Origin: Strix aluco
Taxonomy: Eukaryota > Chordata > Aves > Strigiformes > Strigidae
Assembly: GCF_031877795.1 (NCBI RefSeq)
Contig: NC_133971.1
Location: 606,501-670,500 of the forward strand
Reading direction: 5' to 3'
DNA: 64,000 nucleotides
Below are positions 11,531 through 24,640 of this stretch, one piece after another. How positions within the stretch are numbered: the first letter of the stretch is position 1; every line of letters starts with the position of its first letter. The translations under genes and the position numbers were made by a program. The notes below the pieces were generated by a model. It made no database searches. It was not told the origin of the DNA and saw only the letters and a program-made list of their open reading frames with translations.

Positions 11531-14500
11531 ATGTCAGATCAGATTATGTGGATAAACAAACCCGGCTGGGGGTGAGGGAGGCTGGAAAAGGCAATTCTGG
11601 CCAGTGGGTTTCCAGCTCCAGCCTTGGCAGGTGGTATCCGAATGTGTCCAGGAGACACCGATGGGAAGAGGGACCGGGGTGTGTTTCAAAGGCCTCACTA
11701 CAGGAGGAATAAATTGCCCAACCTTTCAATGGGAGGGGTGTAGAAAGACTATCGGCCAAGCGTTTTGGATGCCCCACAGCAAACCCAAACCATCTGTGGG
11801 CCCCCAGACTGGGGTGGGAACACGGTGCGGAGCCGTTATCCCCACGAACATCCTCTGGCTGCTCTGGCTCTGGCATACCGGGGTCGCCCTTGCCCCCCAA
11901 GGGCAGCTCGGCCAGCCCATCACACCCAACCTGTGCAAGCACCTCTGCTAACATCTTGTGTCATCGGCACAGGTCACTTCACGAGTTTCTAATGGGTAGC
12001 AGATGTAAGTCTGTTTATTGGTTTTAATTACTAAACACACACAAGCTTCAGGTGGAAACGGGCATTCCTGAAAGACTGAAAATGAACTGTTTCACAGCTG
12101 AGTACACACCAGCCACTTGACGGCAATCTGAGCAGCAGATGTAGATAAAACTACTGTTTTTCTTTTTTTTTGTGAAGACCTCCACAACAACGTGCAGTGG
12201 CTTTTTTTTAAATTTTTTTTTTTTTTTATTACCACGGGAGCACTTTTTGAAAAGCCTGGGACAGGACAGGCACCACGACATCCATAACCTGCTCTCCTCC
12301 TCTTCGGAGCTGCGCTGCGGGGGGAGAGGGGCTGACTGGGAACCGCTGCCTTTGCTGCATGTTGTCACAATAGGTTGCCCAGACCGTGTGTCCTGTGGCA
12401 TGTCCCGGTGAACGATGACAATGTAGTCGTTGAGAGCAGCACCATGGGTGGGGCTCACATTGGGTTCCTTTCCTTCTGTGGCTGCCCTGAGCTGCAGGTC
12501 CTGTGTGATGCTCAGCAGCCACAAACAGCAGCACATTTGCTGCTCCGCGCCTCGCGTAACCTGGGCTCTGAAAGGAACAAAGCCTTTCACGGCAGGCAGG
12601 TTTGCAAAATATTATTTCCAAAGCCAGTATTTTAGGGGAGGGGGAGAGGAGTTTTCATCTTCTGATGCCGCTGTGTACAGGTCCCAGGGAAGAAGCTTTT
12701 CATTGTGGTGGGTTGATGGTTTTGCTGAAAAAGGACATTAATTTTTGCAAGTTGCAGCTTCCTTCAAACCAACTGGCATCTCCGGAATTTTAATAAAAGA
12801 GCGTGTAGTGACCGAAGACAGGACACAAATGGAAGATGCCGTGGCTGAGTGCAGGGTGCCCTGCTAGACAGAAGCTTCAGAGGAAAGCAGAAATGCCCCT
12901 CCATGCTCGGTCTGTCCAAGCCAGCTGGGAGCAGGAAAGAAAAGGTGTTTTAACTTCATAGCATTTCCCTCCCTGGAGTATGAATTCCAGCATTAGAAGG
13001 AAACTTGCGTAGTATCAAGTGAACCTGAGACCTGGAGCGAGGAAGACCCTGCCTCTGCAGAGCTTTGGACCAGAGGCAGGGGAGAGCCAGCACCAGTGTA
13101 AGACATGCAGAGAAAGGGGGACACATGGGTCACAAACACATCAGTGCATGCTTGGGCTGGCCTGCTCATGGCCAAGGGTCCCTCTCCTGTGGAACCTATC
13201 CCGACCAGGTGCTGCAGAGGCAGAACAAAGTGAGCAATTTCTGCTCTCGGCTATTGCAGTGAAGCATTTTTCCTCTCTGCAGTTGATAAGCCTGGGCTGG
13301 GGCAGAGGAGAGGAGAGGGAAAGGCTTGGAGGGGAAGGGGATCTCCTGGATGTGTCGGATCCCCCGTTGTCATTGGAAACAGCTCGGGGTACTTGGTGTC
13401 CGACTGCAGTTTCCAGCCTTTAGCACTGAGGTTACACAGGCAGTTCAGGACTCCGCTCACAGTCCCAGGCAAATAGTTTCCGAGACTTATATCTGAAAAG
13501 GAATAAGCACAAGTGTTTCTTCCCTTGCTATAACATTGATCAGGAACAGATCTTAACCCCTTCTGCTTCCTCACCTATGCTGAAACTTCAACAGTAGCTG
13601 GAATAAAGCTGATGGATTTTTCTTTGCAAAGTCCCTCGGGAATGAAGGAGGTCTCTCCCACATCTCTTTCAGAACATGTGTCAGCGGGTTTTCCCAAGGA
13701 GAAAGCACTGAAAATCTGCTCCGCAAACGCTGCTGGTGATGTAGATGGGTGCCCCAGACCTCGTGGCTGTCAGCTGGGCCTCACCCCGTTCCCCTCCATC
13801 CTCCCTCTTCTTGTAGGATGCTCAGGGCTCACCTCGGGCTGGCCAGGCACAGGAGATGCTCAGCAGGGCAGCCCCAAGGATGTGCAACATTTCTGCCCCC
13901 CATCCCAGATAAACCCTATTTAGTCTTTCCATGTCAGTGCCTGTTTTGCTGATTTTTACACCCTAATCTGGTCATTTTGGCCCAAATGGCTCTGGCACAC
14001 CATGACTCCCTTTCAGTCTCTTTCCCCAGAGGGGAGATCCCCTCACTGCCCTTGCCACTCCATCATGCCTGTGGGTTTCTCTGGTTTTACATATAAATCC
14101 CTCACATGACTAGAAACTGAAGGCTGACAAATTCAAACTAGAGCAGGGACACAAACATGCAGGATAACGAGGACAATTAACACTTGAATACGTTATTTGG
14201 GGCAGGGATCTGAATTTGCTGCTATCTTCAAATTAAAGTTGGTGCCCTTCTGGAATTTACACTTCACTAAAAACACAAGTTACTGAGTTTAATAAAAAAG
14301 GCTAGTTTAGGCCCCAGTTGGAGCAGACCAACCTTCCCCCCTTCCACCAAAGTCCAGTGGTTTCTTGCAGCATGGCCTAGTTTAACCTCGGGTGGAGGTT
14401 TGCCTGCACGCCTTCACACTTCGACCCTCCTTCCAACAAGGTCAAAGCCGCGTTTTAGATTTTAGCTGGGATGGGGATGGTGATGGTGGTCTGTGCCCAA

Positions 14501-15590
14501 AACCAAGTTCCCCACGTGCCTTGCAGGGCGCTCAGCCGTTTGCGTGCCCGCACCATAGTCCTCAGCGGGGAATCCACGAACTGTCCCCAAAATCTGCAGA
14601 GGTAGGCATATGGCAGCTCAAGCTGCCTGTGGAAAGGAGCACATGGGAGAAAGTTATGAGACCCATAACCAGGTATTTGTTATTTAACATAATTATTTAT
14701 GTTTTATAAATATGTAATGTATGATAATATTAAATGCATACATGTATATTTAGATCAATATTTATGTGTTAATATTTGTGTCTGCGTGTTTTCTAACTCA
14801 CAGACAATATGCATTCTCCTCTTGCTAATATTATTTACATAATCAGTAGCCTGCTCTGTTCTTGCTTCATACAACAAAATTTTCTAATACAGTCCCTGCT
14901 GGCTAAAAATCCCAGGGGCCGGTGGTTCATGCTGCCCTTCTCACCCGCACCCCCATCCCTCAACCTGCCTCAGGCAGAGATGAGCGACCCACAGAGCAGC
15001 TCTGAGAGGGGCAGCCCGGTGTCCTCCAGTCAGACCCAGAACCAACCCAGACCTGTGCTGCAGCCGGGAAAGAGGCTCCTCGGTGCTCAGACCTGACTCT
15101 GGGCTCTGCTCATCCACGGTGACAAATCCTGGTCCAGCCACAGCTCCATGACGGGACTGAACCTGACGGGGAAGGGCAGCCTGGGCACACGGGAGAGATT
15201 TTGCGGTTGATGAGAGTTGCTGAGGTTGTTCCCCCCGGGACGCTGATGGGAGAAGAGCTCTCGCAGTGGATGGGGACGTTGGGCAAATTGCTTCTGGGGA
15301 ACAAAAGCTGGGATCGCTGCAAACAGCCTCCATCTGCCCTGAGCCTCTCTCTGTCCCTCTTCCCGAGCCACCTCCCTTCCCTGCCTTCCTCCCGGCCTGT
15401 CTCCGGACCCTCTCTCCTTACCCCACCTCCTGCCCGAGAAGCCGGACGCGGGTCCCAAGCACCCGAGGCTCGTGTCGAGGGTCCAGGGACCAGCTGCCCC
15501 GCGGAGTCCCTGCCCGGTGGTCCAGCACAGACCCTCTGTGCAGGGAGGCTGCCGGCCCCTGGGGAGCTACCTACTGCCTGCAGGTCTGGC
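11531..15590. other. Gene-free intergenic sequence
   Basis: No gene was recognised. Poly-T tracts lie at 12,160-12,240 and explain a lysine-rich open frame on the minus strand. Polypurine and GC-rich patches occur at 13,290-13,350 and 15,340-15,560. The Arg/Gly/Pro-rich open frames around 15,100-15,600 on both strands overlap each other and have no domain content. Confidence 0.55.
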
Positions 15591-15599
15591 ACTTTTATC

Positions 15600-16500
15600 A
15601 TGCACACTAAGAGGAGACATAATCAATTCCCCAGTTGGCACTTTGCACTGAATACCCACTTTTTCAGTCTGATAGCAGGACTAAATTAGTTATTTAGCAA
15701 TGAGACCCTAATTTAAAGTGAGCAACTGCCCTGACAAGGATCATTGTTCAAGGCCGTCCCCCCTTTGCTTTCAGATGAGAGGCCCACCAATCCCTGGAAG
15801 GTGATAAATAGACAATTAGAAAATAGATATATTTTGTTAGTTCTACAAAGCTCCCTGGTGCTGTCAGGCTCACAATAAAGGGGGCTCCGGTAAATTGGTG
15901 GGCAATGAAAGCCAGCTGTACGGTCATCACTCCTACAGACACAAAGCCATATGTGGCCATTTACAGGACATCCCTGAGAATAGATGGAGCCAATAAGACC
16001 AGAGGGAACTAAAAATACTTGACAAAGTTGGCTGCTCTTCATTTAACAAGAATAAAATATCTAATGGTGTGTAATGGAAGCCATCAATCATGCCTGCGCA
16101 AAGCACAGCTTTAATACTCTACTTTTAACTATTAATGCAAGTTTTTATTCATCTGTAATAAGTCAGAAATGAGTATCTCCTGTGTGCAGCACGGTGATGT
16201 TGTGCAAGGGCTAACAAATGGCGTGGGCCCAGCAGCACTGCTGCAAAGCAAATCCAGACCTAAAAAATGGGGGGGAGAACGCAAACAAAGAGGACCGAAG
16301 GAGAGAGCAACCACCTCTTCAAAGATAATGAGAGTTCTGCGAGCCCTGCCTAGGAAATATTCCATTTAGGCTTGTGAGCAAGCTGATGTTTCTTCTTTTT
16401 ACTTATCAAGCTCTTTCTAGGCAAGGAGATAGGAGTAAATGCCAGGGCAAGTCCTTCAATTATCTGCTTATTAGGGAAGAATATTTGAAGTGCTTCTCCT
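15600..16500. promoter_or_regulatory. Candidate conserved non-coding element / enhancer
   Basis: This is unique, AT-rich sequence with dense homeodomain-type cores (TAATTA-like, ATTAG, TTAATG), for example 'ctaaattagttatttagc' near 15,680, 'ctattaatgcaag' near 16,130 and 'caattatctgcttattag' near 16,455. It has no open frame of note and no repeat signature. Its style matches deeply conserved developmental enhancers, which are known to surround PAX5 in other vertebrates. The enhancer role is inference. Confidence 0.4.
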
Positions 16501-18411
16501 GGAGGCGAGAATGAGAAAGTCGGAAGCTCCCCAGCACATCCTCAGTTATGCAAAGCAGGGCTGCAGTGCAGAGTTTAGCACTGGATTAGCAGAGCTTAGC
16601 CCTGGACCTGCGCGAGGCCACGCGGGTGCTGGCGTGAGGTGGGGCCAGGTCACACCACAGCATCCACCCTCGAGGCACGGAGGGCACGCGCATGCTGCTG
16701 TGCAGTAATCGCAGCCGGTCTAAGAAGCTCCTTCCTGATGCAAGCGATCGGCCAACCAAATGCCAAATTGCATCAAAATAAAACAAAAAAATTTTGCCTT
16801 GTGTTGCCACTGCTGTAAAAGAGGACTAGTCGCTCCGCCTCTCGTTTGTGTGCAAAAGGCAGGCAGACAAAGCTGCTACAACACGTGGAAACCGGTATTT
16901 ATTAACCACGGAGCCATGGCCCCCTCAGGAGATAAAAACACGCATCAGCAGGTCAGGAAGTGCTGGCTGTACACTCGAGTGTTCCGGCTCCCACCCCCAT
17001 AAAGTCGGGGTCTTTGCCCGCATTTAAAGATGGCATATGCTGCAAGGTAACTGTCTGCTCTCTCTTGCCTATTTTTAGCTGCTTTCACAGGACAAGAATT
17101 GTAATTTATTTTGCAGAACACCAAATGTCACATCCTATGAGTACTTTGTTGTACAAAATGCAATATAGTAGCTGGAGAAAAGTGACCTTCCATAATGGAA
17201 GTGTCCTATAGAACTAATAGAAAATGATAACCAATAGGTTTTACCAGATAATTATATCCCTCTTCTAGAACAGTTTTAAAAGCCAAGGACATCTCTCTCC
17301 ATAACGCTGTGCAGTTCAGGCTTGTTTGGTGTGGGCTTTTTTCTTCCCCCCCCCTTCAATTCTGTTAGAACCAAATTCTTTTAATCTCTGGCCATGTCTA
17401 AGAAAATTTGTGCTAGTGTTGTGCGGGATTCAGAAGCATAACTTAACCCTTTAACTCTGACGAACCAGCCCATCCTCTGCACATACCACAAGCTTACAAG
17501 ATCTACGCAGTCTTCCAAATCCAGCTTAAACGATCTTAAACCTATTACGTTTTATTTTCATGGGAATTGGTGAGCAGGTAACAAGTACAGACTTCTTTAT
17601 ATATGGCTACAGCCACACGTGAATGCAGACTTTATTTCTCCTCTACCGCTGTGGGGTGCCATCCTGAACTGAAGCGTCTTTTGTGAGGTCTTTATGGTTT
17701 TTTTTTGAAAGATGTTAGCAGCTGCACGAGGTAATGATATTGGTGGAAGTGCTCTCCTCCTGACACACGATTATCCATATCAGAACACACTAATAATTTA
17801 TTCTCCGGGAAAGTACAAAACACTTTTAAGGAAAAAAACCCCACTGTTTAATACATGTCCACTGTTCAGTCCCACTACACCTCACTGAAATAGTAAACAT
17901 GTCTTCGCATAGCAGCAGAATGAGGACAGAAGAACGAAGGTGCTCACGGCATCGTGACAGAAATGGGCACTCTTGCTTTGACAAGCTTAGCCAGGGGATG
18001 GAAACAGATTTCCATATAGACCTCACTGGAAATGTTTGTACATTTTCCAAAGAAGGGCCAGAATAACAAAGTACAACAGGTGTCAACAGTCTCATTTTTT
18101 CCATCACAAATGTGTGCGTGTCCACGAGCACAAAACTTGGAGAGGCCCCTGGTTTCTGTCACAGATTTTAATTTTTTTCATGATACTTAGTACTACTTTG
18201 TTTTGGGGGAAAAATCATTGTTTTCATAGAACTACCAAGTATTGTACACATATTCTTTCTCTCAGCAGTCTCAGTAACCCACAAGTTGCCCCATTCCTGT
18301 CTGAATCAAAGTTTTTCTATTCCCTTAGAAATCCCAGTAGAGTTATTGCCTCTCTTGTAGAAAAAGGTTAAAGTTTCCCTAAATTGATCTTTCAGTGAAA
18401 ATCCAGGGCAG
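16501..18411. other. Gene-free intergenic sequence
   Basis: Nothing coding was recognised. The interval has a GC-rich first 250 bp, then AT-rich unique sequence with short poly-C (17,345) and poly-T (17,698) runs. Confidence 0.5.
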
Positions 18412-19112
18412 GATCTCAGAATGCTGGAGGTTGGAAGGGACCCCTGGAGATCGCCCAGTCCAACTGCCCGCTCCAGCAGGGTGACCTAGAGCTGGTGACC
18501 AGGACTGTGACCAGTTGGGTTTTGGACATCTCCAAGGATGGAGACTCCACAGCCCCCTGGGCCACTGCTCCGTCACCCTCACAGTGAAAAAAGTGTTTGC
18601 TGATGTTCAGGAGGAACCTCCTGTGTTTCCACACAGTCCTGTCTCTGGGCACCACTGAAGAGAGCTTGGCTCCCTCATCTTCATTCCTCCAGTTACATAT
18701 TTATACATGTGGATAAGATCCCCCGGAGCCTTCTCCAGGCTGAGCAGTCCCAGCTCTCTCAGGTTCTCCTTGTAGGAGAGATGCTCCAGCCCCTTCATCA
18801 TCTCTGTGCTTCGGGGAGTCCCAGAACTGGACACAACACTCCAGATGTGTCTCACCAGAGCTGAGTAGAGAGGAAAGCTCACCTCCCTCGACCTTCTGGA
18901 GACACTGCCCACGATGAGTCCTGCCTGCTTTGCTGGCGCATGGTCAGCTTGGTGGCCATCAGGACCTCCAGGGCTATTTCTGCCATCTGCTTTCCAGCTG
19001 AGCACATACTGGTGCCTGGAGTTGTTCCTCTCTGAGGCAGCACTGGGCATTTCCCTTTGTCGACCTTCATGAAGTTCCTCTCTGCCCATTGGTCCAGCTT
19101 GTTGATATCCAG
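18412..19112 (-). mobile_element. CR1 3' fragment, about 0.7 kb
   Basis: This is an antisense CR1 3' end. It starts with the inverted CR1 terminus wording ('ggttggaagggacc', 'cagtccaactgcc'). It then runs through the 3' UTR and C-terminal ORF2 blocks, with 'ccagcttgttgatatcc' at the far end. It is diverged and 5'-truncated, as CR1 copies usually are. A short A-run follows at 19,120. Confidence 0.9.
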
Positions 19113-20690
19113 ACAGAATAAAAAAAAAAAAATCTCTAGAGAGGGATTTAATAACTGGAACTTGTGTTTGTAGCAGTCAGTGACAGAAAGGTGGTTCTAC
19201 CTGAGGTGCAACACTGTACGGATAGGATGAGACGTATCAATCTGCACACTCAGAAGAACACGCGTGGAGCACGTACACATATGGACTGTATAAGGTCACA
19301 GCCCCTCACTGGGCCCGTGGTAGTATATCCTCCCTGTGTACGTACTCGGTCCTCCGTCAGTGCTGACCAGCAGCTGAGCTGGCCCGGTTCCACGGGAAGG
19401 AGTTGGGCAGGGACGGGAGGTGCTGGTGCCGTCGTCTCCACGGGGAGCCAAGGCTGGGGGCATTGAGAAGCGTCCCTCTGAGCAGCTGGGAAGTAGAGCA
19501 GAATCCAGAGCTCCTCTTCTGGCATGTGGGTACTACCAGCTGGGTGTGAAACAGGCAGCTTCAACATTTTTCTACCCTTTACACCCAGAGGGGTCCCAGA
19601 TCTTTGTGTTTCCCAACAGCTGACACGTCCGGAGGAATGGCCTCTCCCAAATGGACCTTGGCTGGGGTCTCCATCCGCAGACCTGGGCTCAAATCCTCTC
19701 TGCTTGGTGTGCGTCAGAGCTAAAGCCTGGGACCATAACTGGTGCCAGGAAGTGTTAAGAACCAAACACTTGGCAGTGTTAGCTTTACAGCTAGACTCGA
19801 TGATCTTAGAGGTCTTTTCCAACCTAAATCCTACGATTCTAAGAAGGCTGGTCTTTCAGGAGTGGTACAAGAGATGCCCATACCAGCCCCTAGTGACCAT
19901 CAAAGGAACAGAGAAATAGAAACTAAATAAAATAACAGTTATGGAGAAGAGTTTGCAAAGGACATGGGAGTTGCATTACCATTTGGATTCTGTCACAGAT
20001 ACAACACCTAGAAACAAGAGGCCACTGCAAACCATTTGCATGGAAAAAACCTGCAGCTTCTGCCCTTCTGGCTGCTGTGGGCATTTTGCAGTCCTGTAGC
20101 CCAGCACCTGATCTCAGCCCCCGGGGCCGTCAGCCCCTTCCCCAGCGAGGCTGCAGGATGCTGCTGCCTGGCACTGCACCCTCGGTCTTGGGAGAAATCA
20201 TGAGCTGTGGGCTGCTGGGAGATGTTAGAGACGAGCCAACAGCGACGGACGTGCTCTCGGGAGAACCACAGCGTGGTGGAGGCCTCTCGGACAAGCACGA
20301 GGTGCACACGGTTGTCCCTTCTCCCCATACCCACCACAGTTGTCCCCAGGTGTCAAGGAGCGTCTCCAGCCTGGAGCTTCCCCAGGTCTGGCTCAGGGGG
20401 ATGAAGGCCACAGTGGAGGATGGACATCTCACACCTCCGAGCCAGCGCAGCCTGACCAGCCGGGAAGGGACAGAGCACGTGGAGATAATGATTCTTCTCT
20501 TTGAAAATGCAAAAAAATCCATTGTAACTTCAAATGTGACAAAGTCCTGGTTGCCTCCTTTTGGCAGCGAGCTCAACGATGAGATTAGAGAAGCTGTGTC
20601 CAAGGCAATATTCAGAGAGCTGGTTGCAGAAAATACAACATATTGCTCAGCATCCTTTGGGGCAAAGGTTTGGCATGCTGCTGTTAAATG
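19113..20690. other. Gene-free intergenic sequence with one short CR1 tail
   Basis: Apart from the CR1 tail at 19,785-19,842, I see no repeat or gene. The 204-codon open frame at 20,077-20,691 on the plus strand overlaps a 157-codon frame on the opposite strand in GC-rich sequence. It shows no domain, so it is probably fortuitous. Confidence 0.5.
19785..19842 (+). mobile_element. CR1 3' terminal fragment
   Basis: The segment contains 'ctcgatgatcttagaggtct' followed by 'tccaacctaaatcctacg' and 'attctaag'. This is the sense-strand CR1 3' end, including the degenerate ATTCTATG terminal repeat. The upstream limit is vague. Confidence 0.8.
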
Positions 20691-21060
20691 AAGTTCTACT
20701 AATTATTTACAAGGCATATCCTTAAAGATCTATTCTATGATTAAATTAACATAAAATGTATTAATACATGAAAATCACCAAACAGGATGTATTTGCAAGC
20801 AATTTTTTTTTTTTTTTGTTTACATTTGATAGGACATAATGAGGCCATCTTGGTGCTAATTGTGTCTCTGCTAAAGACATGATTCAAGAGCACAGCCTAC
20901 CATTGTTGAATGAAATTGCCCAGAAAAGTAATTGCTTTTCAGGATGAGCTTGTGCTCATTTATATGATTATGATTTGTTGATTAACCTTTTTTTCTTTCT
21001 TTCTGTTCTGTGCATAGTAAGCAGGATCTTCTCCTTTTGTAACTTTATCATTTTAATAAA
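20690..21060. promoter_or_regulatory. Candidate conserved non-coding element
   Basis: This is unique AT-rich sequence without open frames, interrupted by a T-run at 20,802-20,818. It is rich in homeobox/POU-like words such as 'attaaattaac' near 20,740, 'gctaattgtg' near 20,858 and 'atgattatgatttg' near 20,965. The resemblance to vertebrate conserved enhancers is a judgement by eye. Confidence 0.4.
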
Positions 21061-21290
21061 CCTTGGCATGCCAGCAGCAACCCAGAGATCATCGTGACCT
21101 GCCCATGACCACCTGAGCCCTACTTAATCAATTTAATTAATTTACCTTATACAATCCTTGATATCAAGTTTAATCAATTCCATTTGATACACCAAAAACT
21201 CACTGGCCACTCTTGTTACAGTTTGGGGGTGGGGAGGGCATGGGTGGTAAAAGCTCTTGAGTTTGTCTTTTTAAGAGGAAATTAGGGTTT

Positions 21291-21350
21291 TCACAGAATC
21301 ACAGGATCATCTAGGTTGGAAAGGACCTTGAAGATCATCTAGTCCAACCG
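21291..21350 (-). mobile_element. CR1 3' terminal fragment
   Basis: The segment reads 'tcacagaatcacaggatcat' and 'ggttggaaaggaccttgaag' followed by 'tctagtccaacc'. This is the antisense CR1 3' terminus with its 8-bp terminal repeat. Only about 60 bp is recognisable. Confidence 0.9.
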
Positions 21351-24300
21351 TTTTCTCTAAGACCATTGCTAAATGAAACAGTATACGTGAAAAGCAGTTA
21401 AAACAACTTCTCTCAGCAAAGGAAAAAATAAGAACTCTGTTGCAGAGCAGGTTTCCTTTAAGTATTTGGGTAGTTTGATTTTTTTATTATTATTATTAAA
21501 TCACCCACTGTAGGTATATTGAAATGACTTCTCTCCTGCTACTGCGTCAGCTCCTTTCTGAGGGAGATCTGTCTGGAAGTCAAGATACGCATTTCTCTTC
21601 TGGTTGAACAAAACATCTCCCCTGACCCTGAAAACAAAGTCAAGAAGAATCATGTTCTGCTTCCACCCAGAATTATCTGCGGTGGCTCCTGGCTAGCTTT
21701 TCACGGGGAACCAGCAGACCAGGCGCTCATGAGCTGCACGGAAATCCTGCCAAGGAGCGAGTGCCGGCACTGGAGGAGCCCAGTGACCCACAAACCCTCT
21801 CCCCACTGCTTGCCATGTCACTTGGCCACCCCCGTTCCACCACAGCCCGAGCAACCAGCGTGCGGGCAGCGTCCCCCGCCGTGGTCACCACCCCAGGCTC
21901 CGAGGGGACAGGTCTGAGCTCAGGGTTCACGACCACGTGCTGGACCCCTGTCCTGGTGCCAGCTCTTGGCGAGAGGGAGAAGTTATTTTATAGAAGCTAT
22001 ACTATAGCAACAGTCTTAGAGAAAAAGCTAATTTCTTCTTAAAAAGGCAAAATTCACACCCTTGCACAGGCATCGCATTGGCTCAAAGCACCATTGCTGC
22101 CATGGGGGCCACCGGCCCCTTCTCAGAGCTGTGTGCCAGCATCAGCTCGCCCACCACGTCACCCCCTTGGCTTCCCCACCCCTGGGGACCCCCCATCAGC
22201 AGCACAACCCTTTGCCTCTGGGTGAGCGGAAAAGCAGGATCCTGCTCCCAGCTGCAGGGCACCCCCTTCCCCTCCCACCTTTCCTAAAACACCTGTCAGC
22301 CCCCGAGCGAGGGGGGAGCCCCCAAAACCCCCAAACCCCATGAGCTCCTGTGAGGGGATGGGGGGGTTCCACGTCGGAGGTTGCCCATCTGACTCCCCCC
22401 AACGCAGCAGGTCGGGACCCCCCCAACACCCCGTCAGGCCCCTCCCAGTGCAGTGTCCCTGTCCTTTCCGTACGCTCCCGGCAATCACCCGTCGCGGGAC
22501 TTTTTCTCTAAAACGGATTATTTCTGCGTAGCGGCGTCCTGATTTTCGCTTTAGTTTTATTACGTAGGTGCGTACTGAACAGGATTTTATTACAGCAGCC
22601 CAAATCCTAACGTTAAACCTCTTTTTTATCGCAAAAGTTAAACAAAACTGAAAATCTATTACTACACAATTAATTAAAAATGGATGAGTTTCTAACTGCT
22701 GAGCTTTTAATTAAAAGAAAACCTGTATTATCCTGAACATTTTCATTAGGAGGCTGTAAAGTACCACTGCGCAGCGATACTGAGAGAGTTTGGAAGATTC
22801 AGCTGTGGATCTCCACGTTTCAAAATGAAGATGCTGCTACCAACAGCAGGAAGGCACCTCGCTGTTCCCCATTTGGGAGATTTGCTTTATCTTAGCTAGA
22901 TTTCCCTTTGCTTGCGCTCAAGGCCAACACATCCAGCAACTCAGTTACTTTTTCCCAGCTGGCCTGTGAAGCCGAAACCCTGGAAGTGACTTCTGGAGCA
23001 AGGCTGAGTATTTTCCACTGCTTCCTCCTTTCACAGATAGCTACAGGTTTTCATGAAAACCAGTTTTCTGGGGAATTTCAAATTGCAAACAAATATTTAA
23101 TTTTCACAATTGGTAGCACCGTTTTGCAAGGCAAATCTCTCACGCCGAGACAAGATTTATTGCTTTTCCTTCTGCTGCAGGGGCATCTTGACCTAATCAC
23201 GCCAGCTTCTGTGCTTGCTCCTACGCTCCTCCTCGAGCTCTTGAAACTCCTCAGAATTTTTGTGGCGTTTCCTGAGTCCTGTGAGCTCCCTGCCCTGTGC
23301 TGACAAGCACCTGCTCTGAGCCTGAATGCTGGGCATCCTCCCTCTGTCCAGACCTTTTCGGGGACACCCAGCTCTCTCCCTGCAGGGAAAAGCCTGGTAC
23401 AGGTCGAGAGGTCCCACACTGTCCTTCAGCTCACCACTTCCACTGATGTTCATCACCCATGCACATGAGCAAGCCCCATCCTGCCCTGGGACAGACATTG
23501 CTGCTCACATGTGGTTTTATGAGCGTGGTGGCACATACCACAAAATAAGGCTGTAATACTTCCCAGCGTCAGCAGCAAGACACGGGAATTGCCTCCTGTA
23601 GGGAATCGTGGGGTAACTGGTTTTCTTTTTACAGCTTCTGCAACCCAGAGTTGCTCCTTAGGATTGTGGTGTCTTCTAGTGATCTGAAGGTTCAACCTCA
23701 CCTTTCTATTGCAGCCAACAGTCTGTCCGAGACAGCAATTTCTCTTCCTACCAGCAGATAGAACTGAGATTTTTGCCCTAGAAAGGATGGTCATTATCTC
23801 ACTTTGTGACTATCCTCTTCAGAAAAGGTGGCAACTGCTTCAGAAGACTCAAGCCTGGGACCAGGGGTGTGGGCAAGGGAGAATGAGAGCCTGGGAAACT
23901 GAAATCCGTGAGAAGCGGCAGAGGATGCAGAGGGGACGTGGGGTGTAAGGGGCATCCGGGGAAGGGAGCGCAAGAGCAGGATCCATGGGGAGGCTTTGGG
24001 TGGGGGTAAAGGAACTCAGAGCTTCCACAGATGGAGAAGGTCAGAGACTTTGGGAAGAAAGGGAGAACTGCTGGAGCAGGCAGGAGGAGGAAGAAGGTCA
24101 TACAGGTGTGAAGGGTCTCAAGGCTGTGGGGCAGGATGTGTTTGGAAGGAAAAAAATGCATTTAGTGGAAAAATAGTGCTGAGGGGGGAGAAAGCAGAGT
24201 GTAGCCTCTCCAGGGCTGTGATCACTGATGATACCTCAAACCCCAAGAGCTACCCCTGAGGACAGGGATCTGCAGGTGTTTCTGTCTCAGAAGGACTTTG

Positions 24301-24640
24301 AAAACCAGGGTGACCCCGTGTGAACCCAGGGCTTCCCTCGGGGGTCTCCGACTGGGGCGGGCACCATCTCCCCGGGGCAGGAGCTGCCCCTCGGTTCTTC
24401 CTCCCCACACCCCAGGGCTGCCCAAATCAAATCATGACGTGGGTGATGCAAGAGACAAACTGCTCGACCAGTTTTTGGGAGTTGCTGGGTAAAGGTTTAT
24501 TTTGTGTCACGATGACTCAAGGCAGTAGGAAGGGCTAAAGAAAGGCTGCTTGTTAAAGCACGATTATTGCTCCTCTGCTATGGAAACGCAGTGAAATTCT
24601 CCCATTACTCTCAGTGAGACCTTTTTTTCCTCCCCTTTCC
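21351..24640. other. Gene-free intergenic sequence, GC-rich core
   Basis: No gene was recognised. 21,700-22,500 is GC-rich, with runs of C and G. 22,540-22,740 is AT-rich. 23,870-24,180 is purine-rich. Overlapping open frames on both strands reflect composition only. Confidence 0.5.

Noticed and set aside
12048-12590. 180-codon lysine-rich open frame on the minus strand
   Set aside because: The lysine tract is produced by poly-T runs in the genome and the rest has no recognisable domain.
20077-20691. 204-codon open frame on the plus strand
   Set aside because: It overlaps a 157-codon frame on the opposite strand, its composition is GC-driven and it shows no motif.
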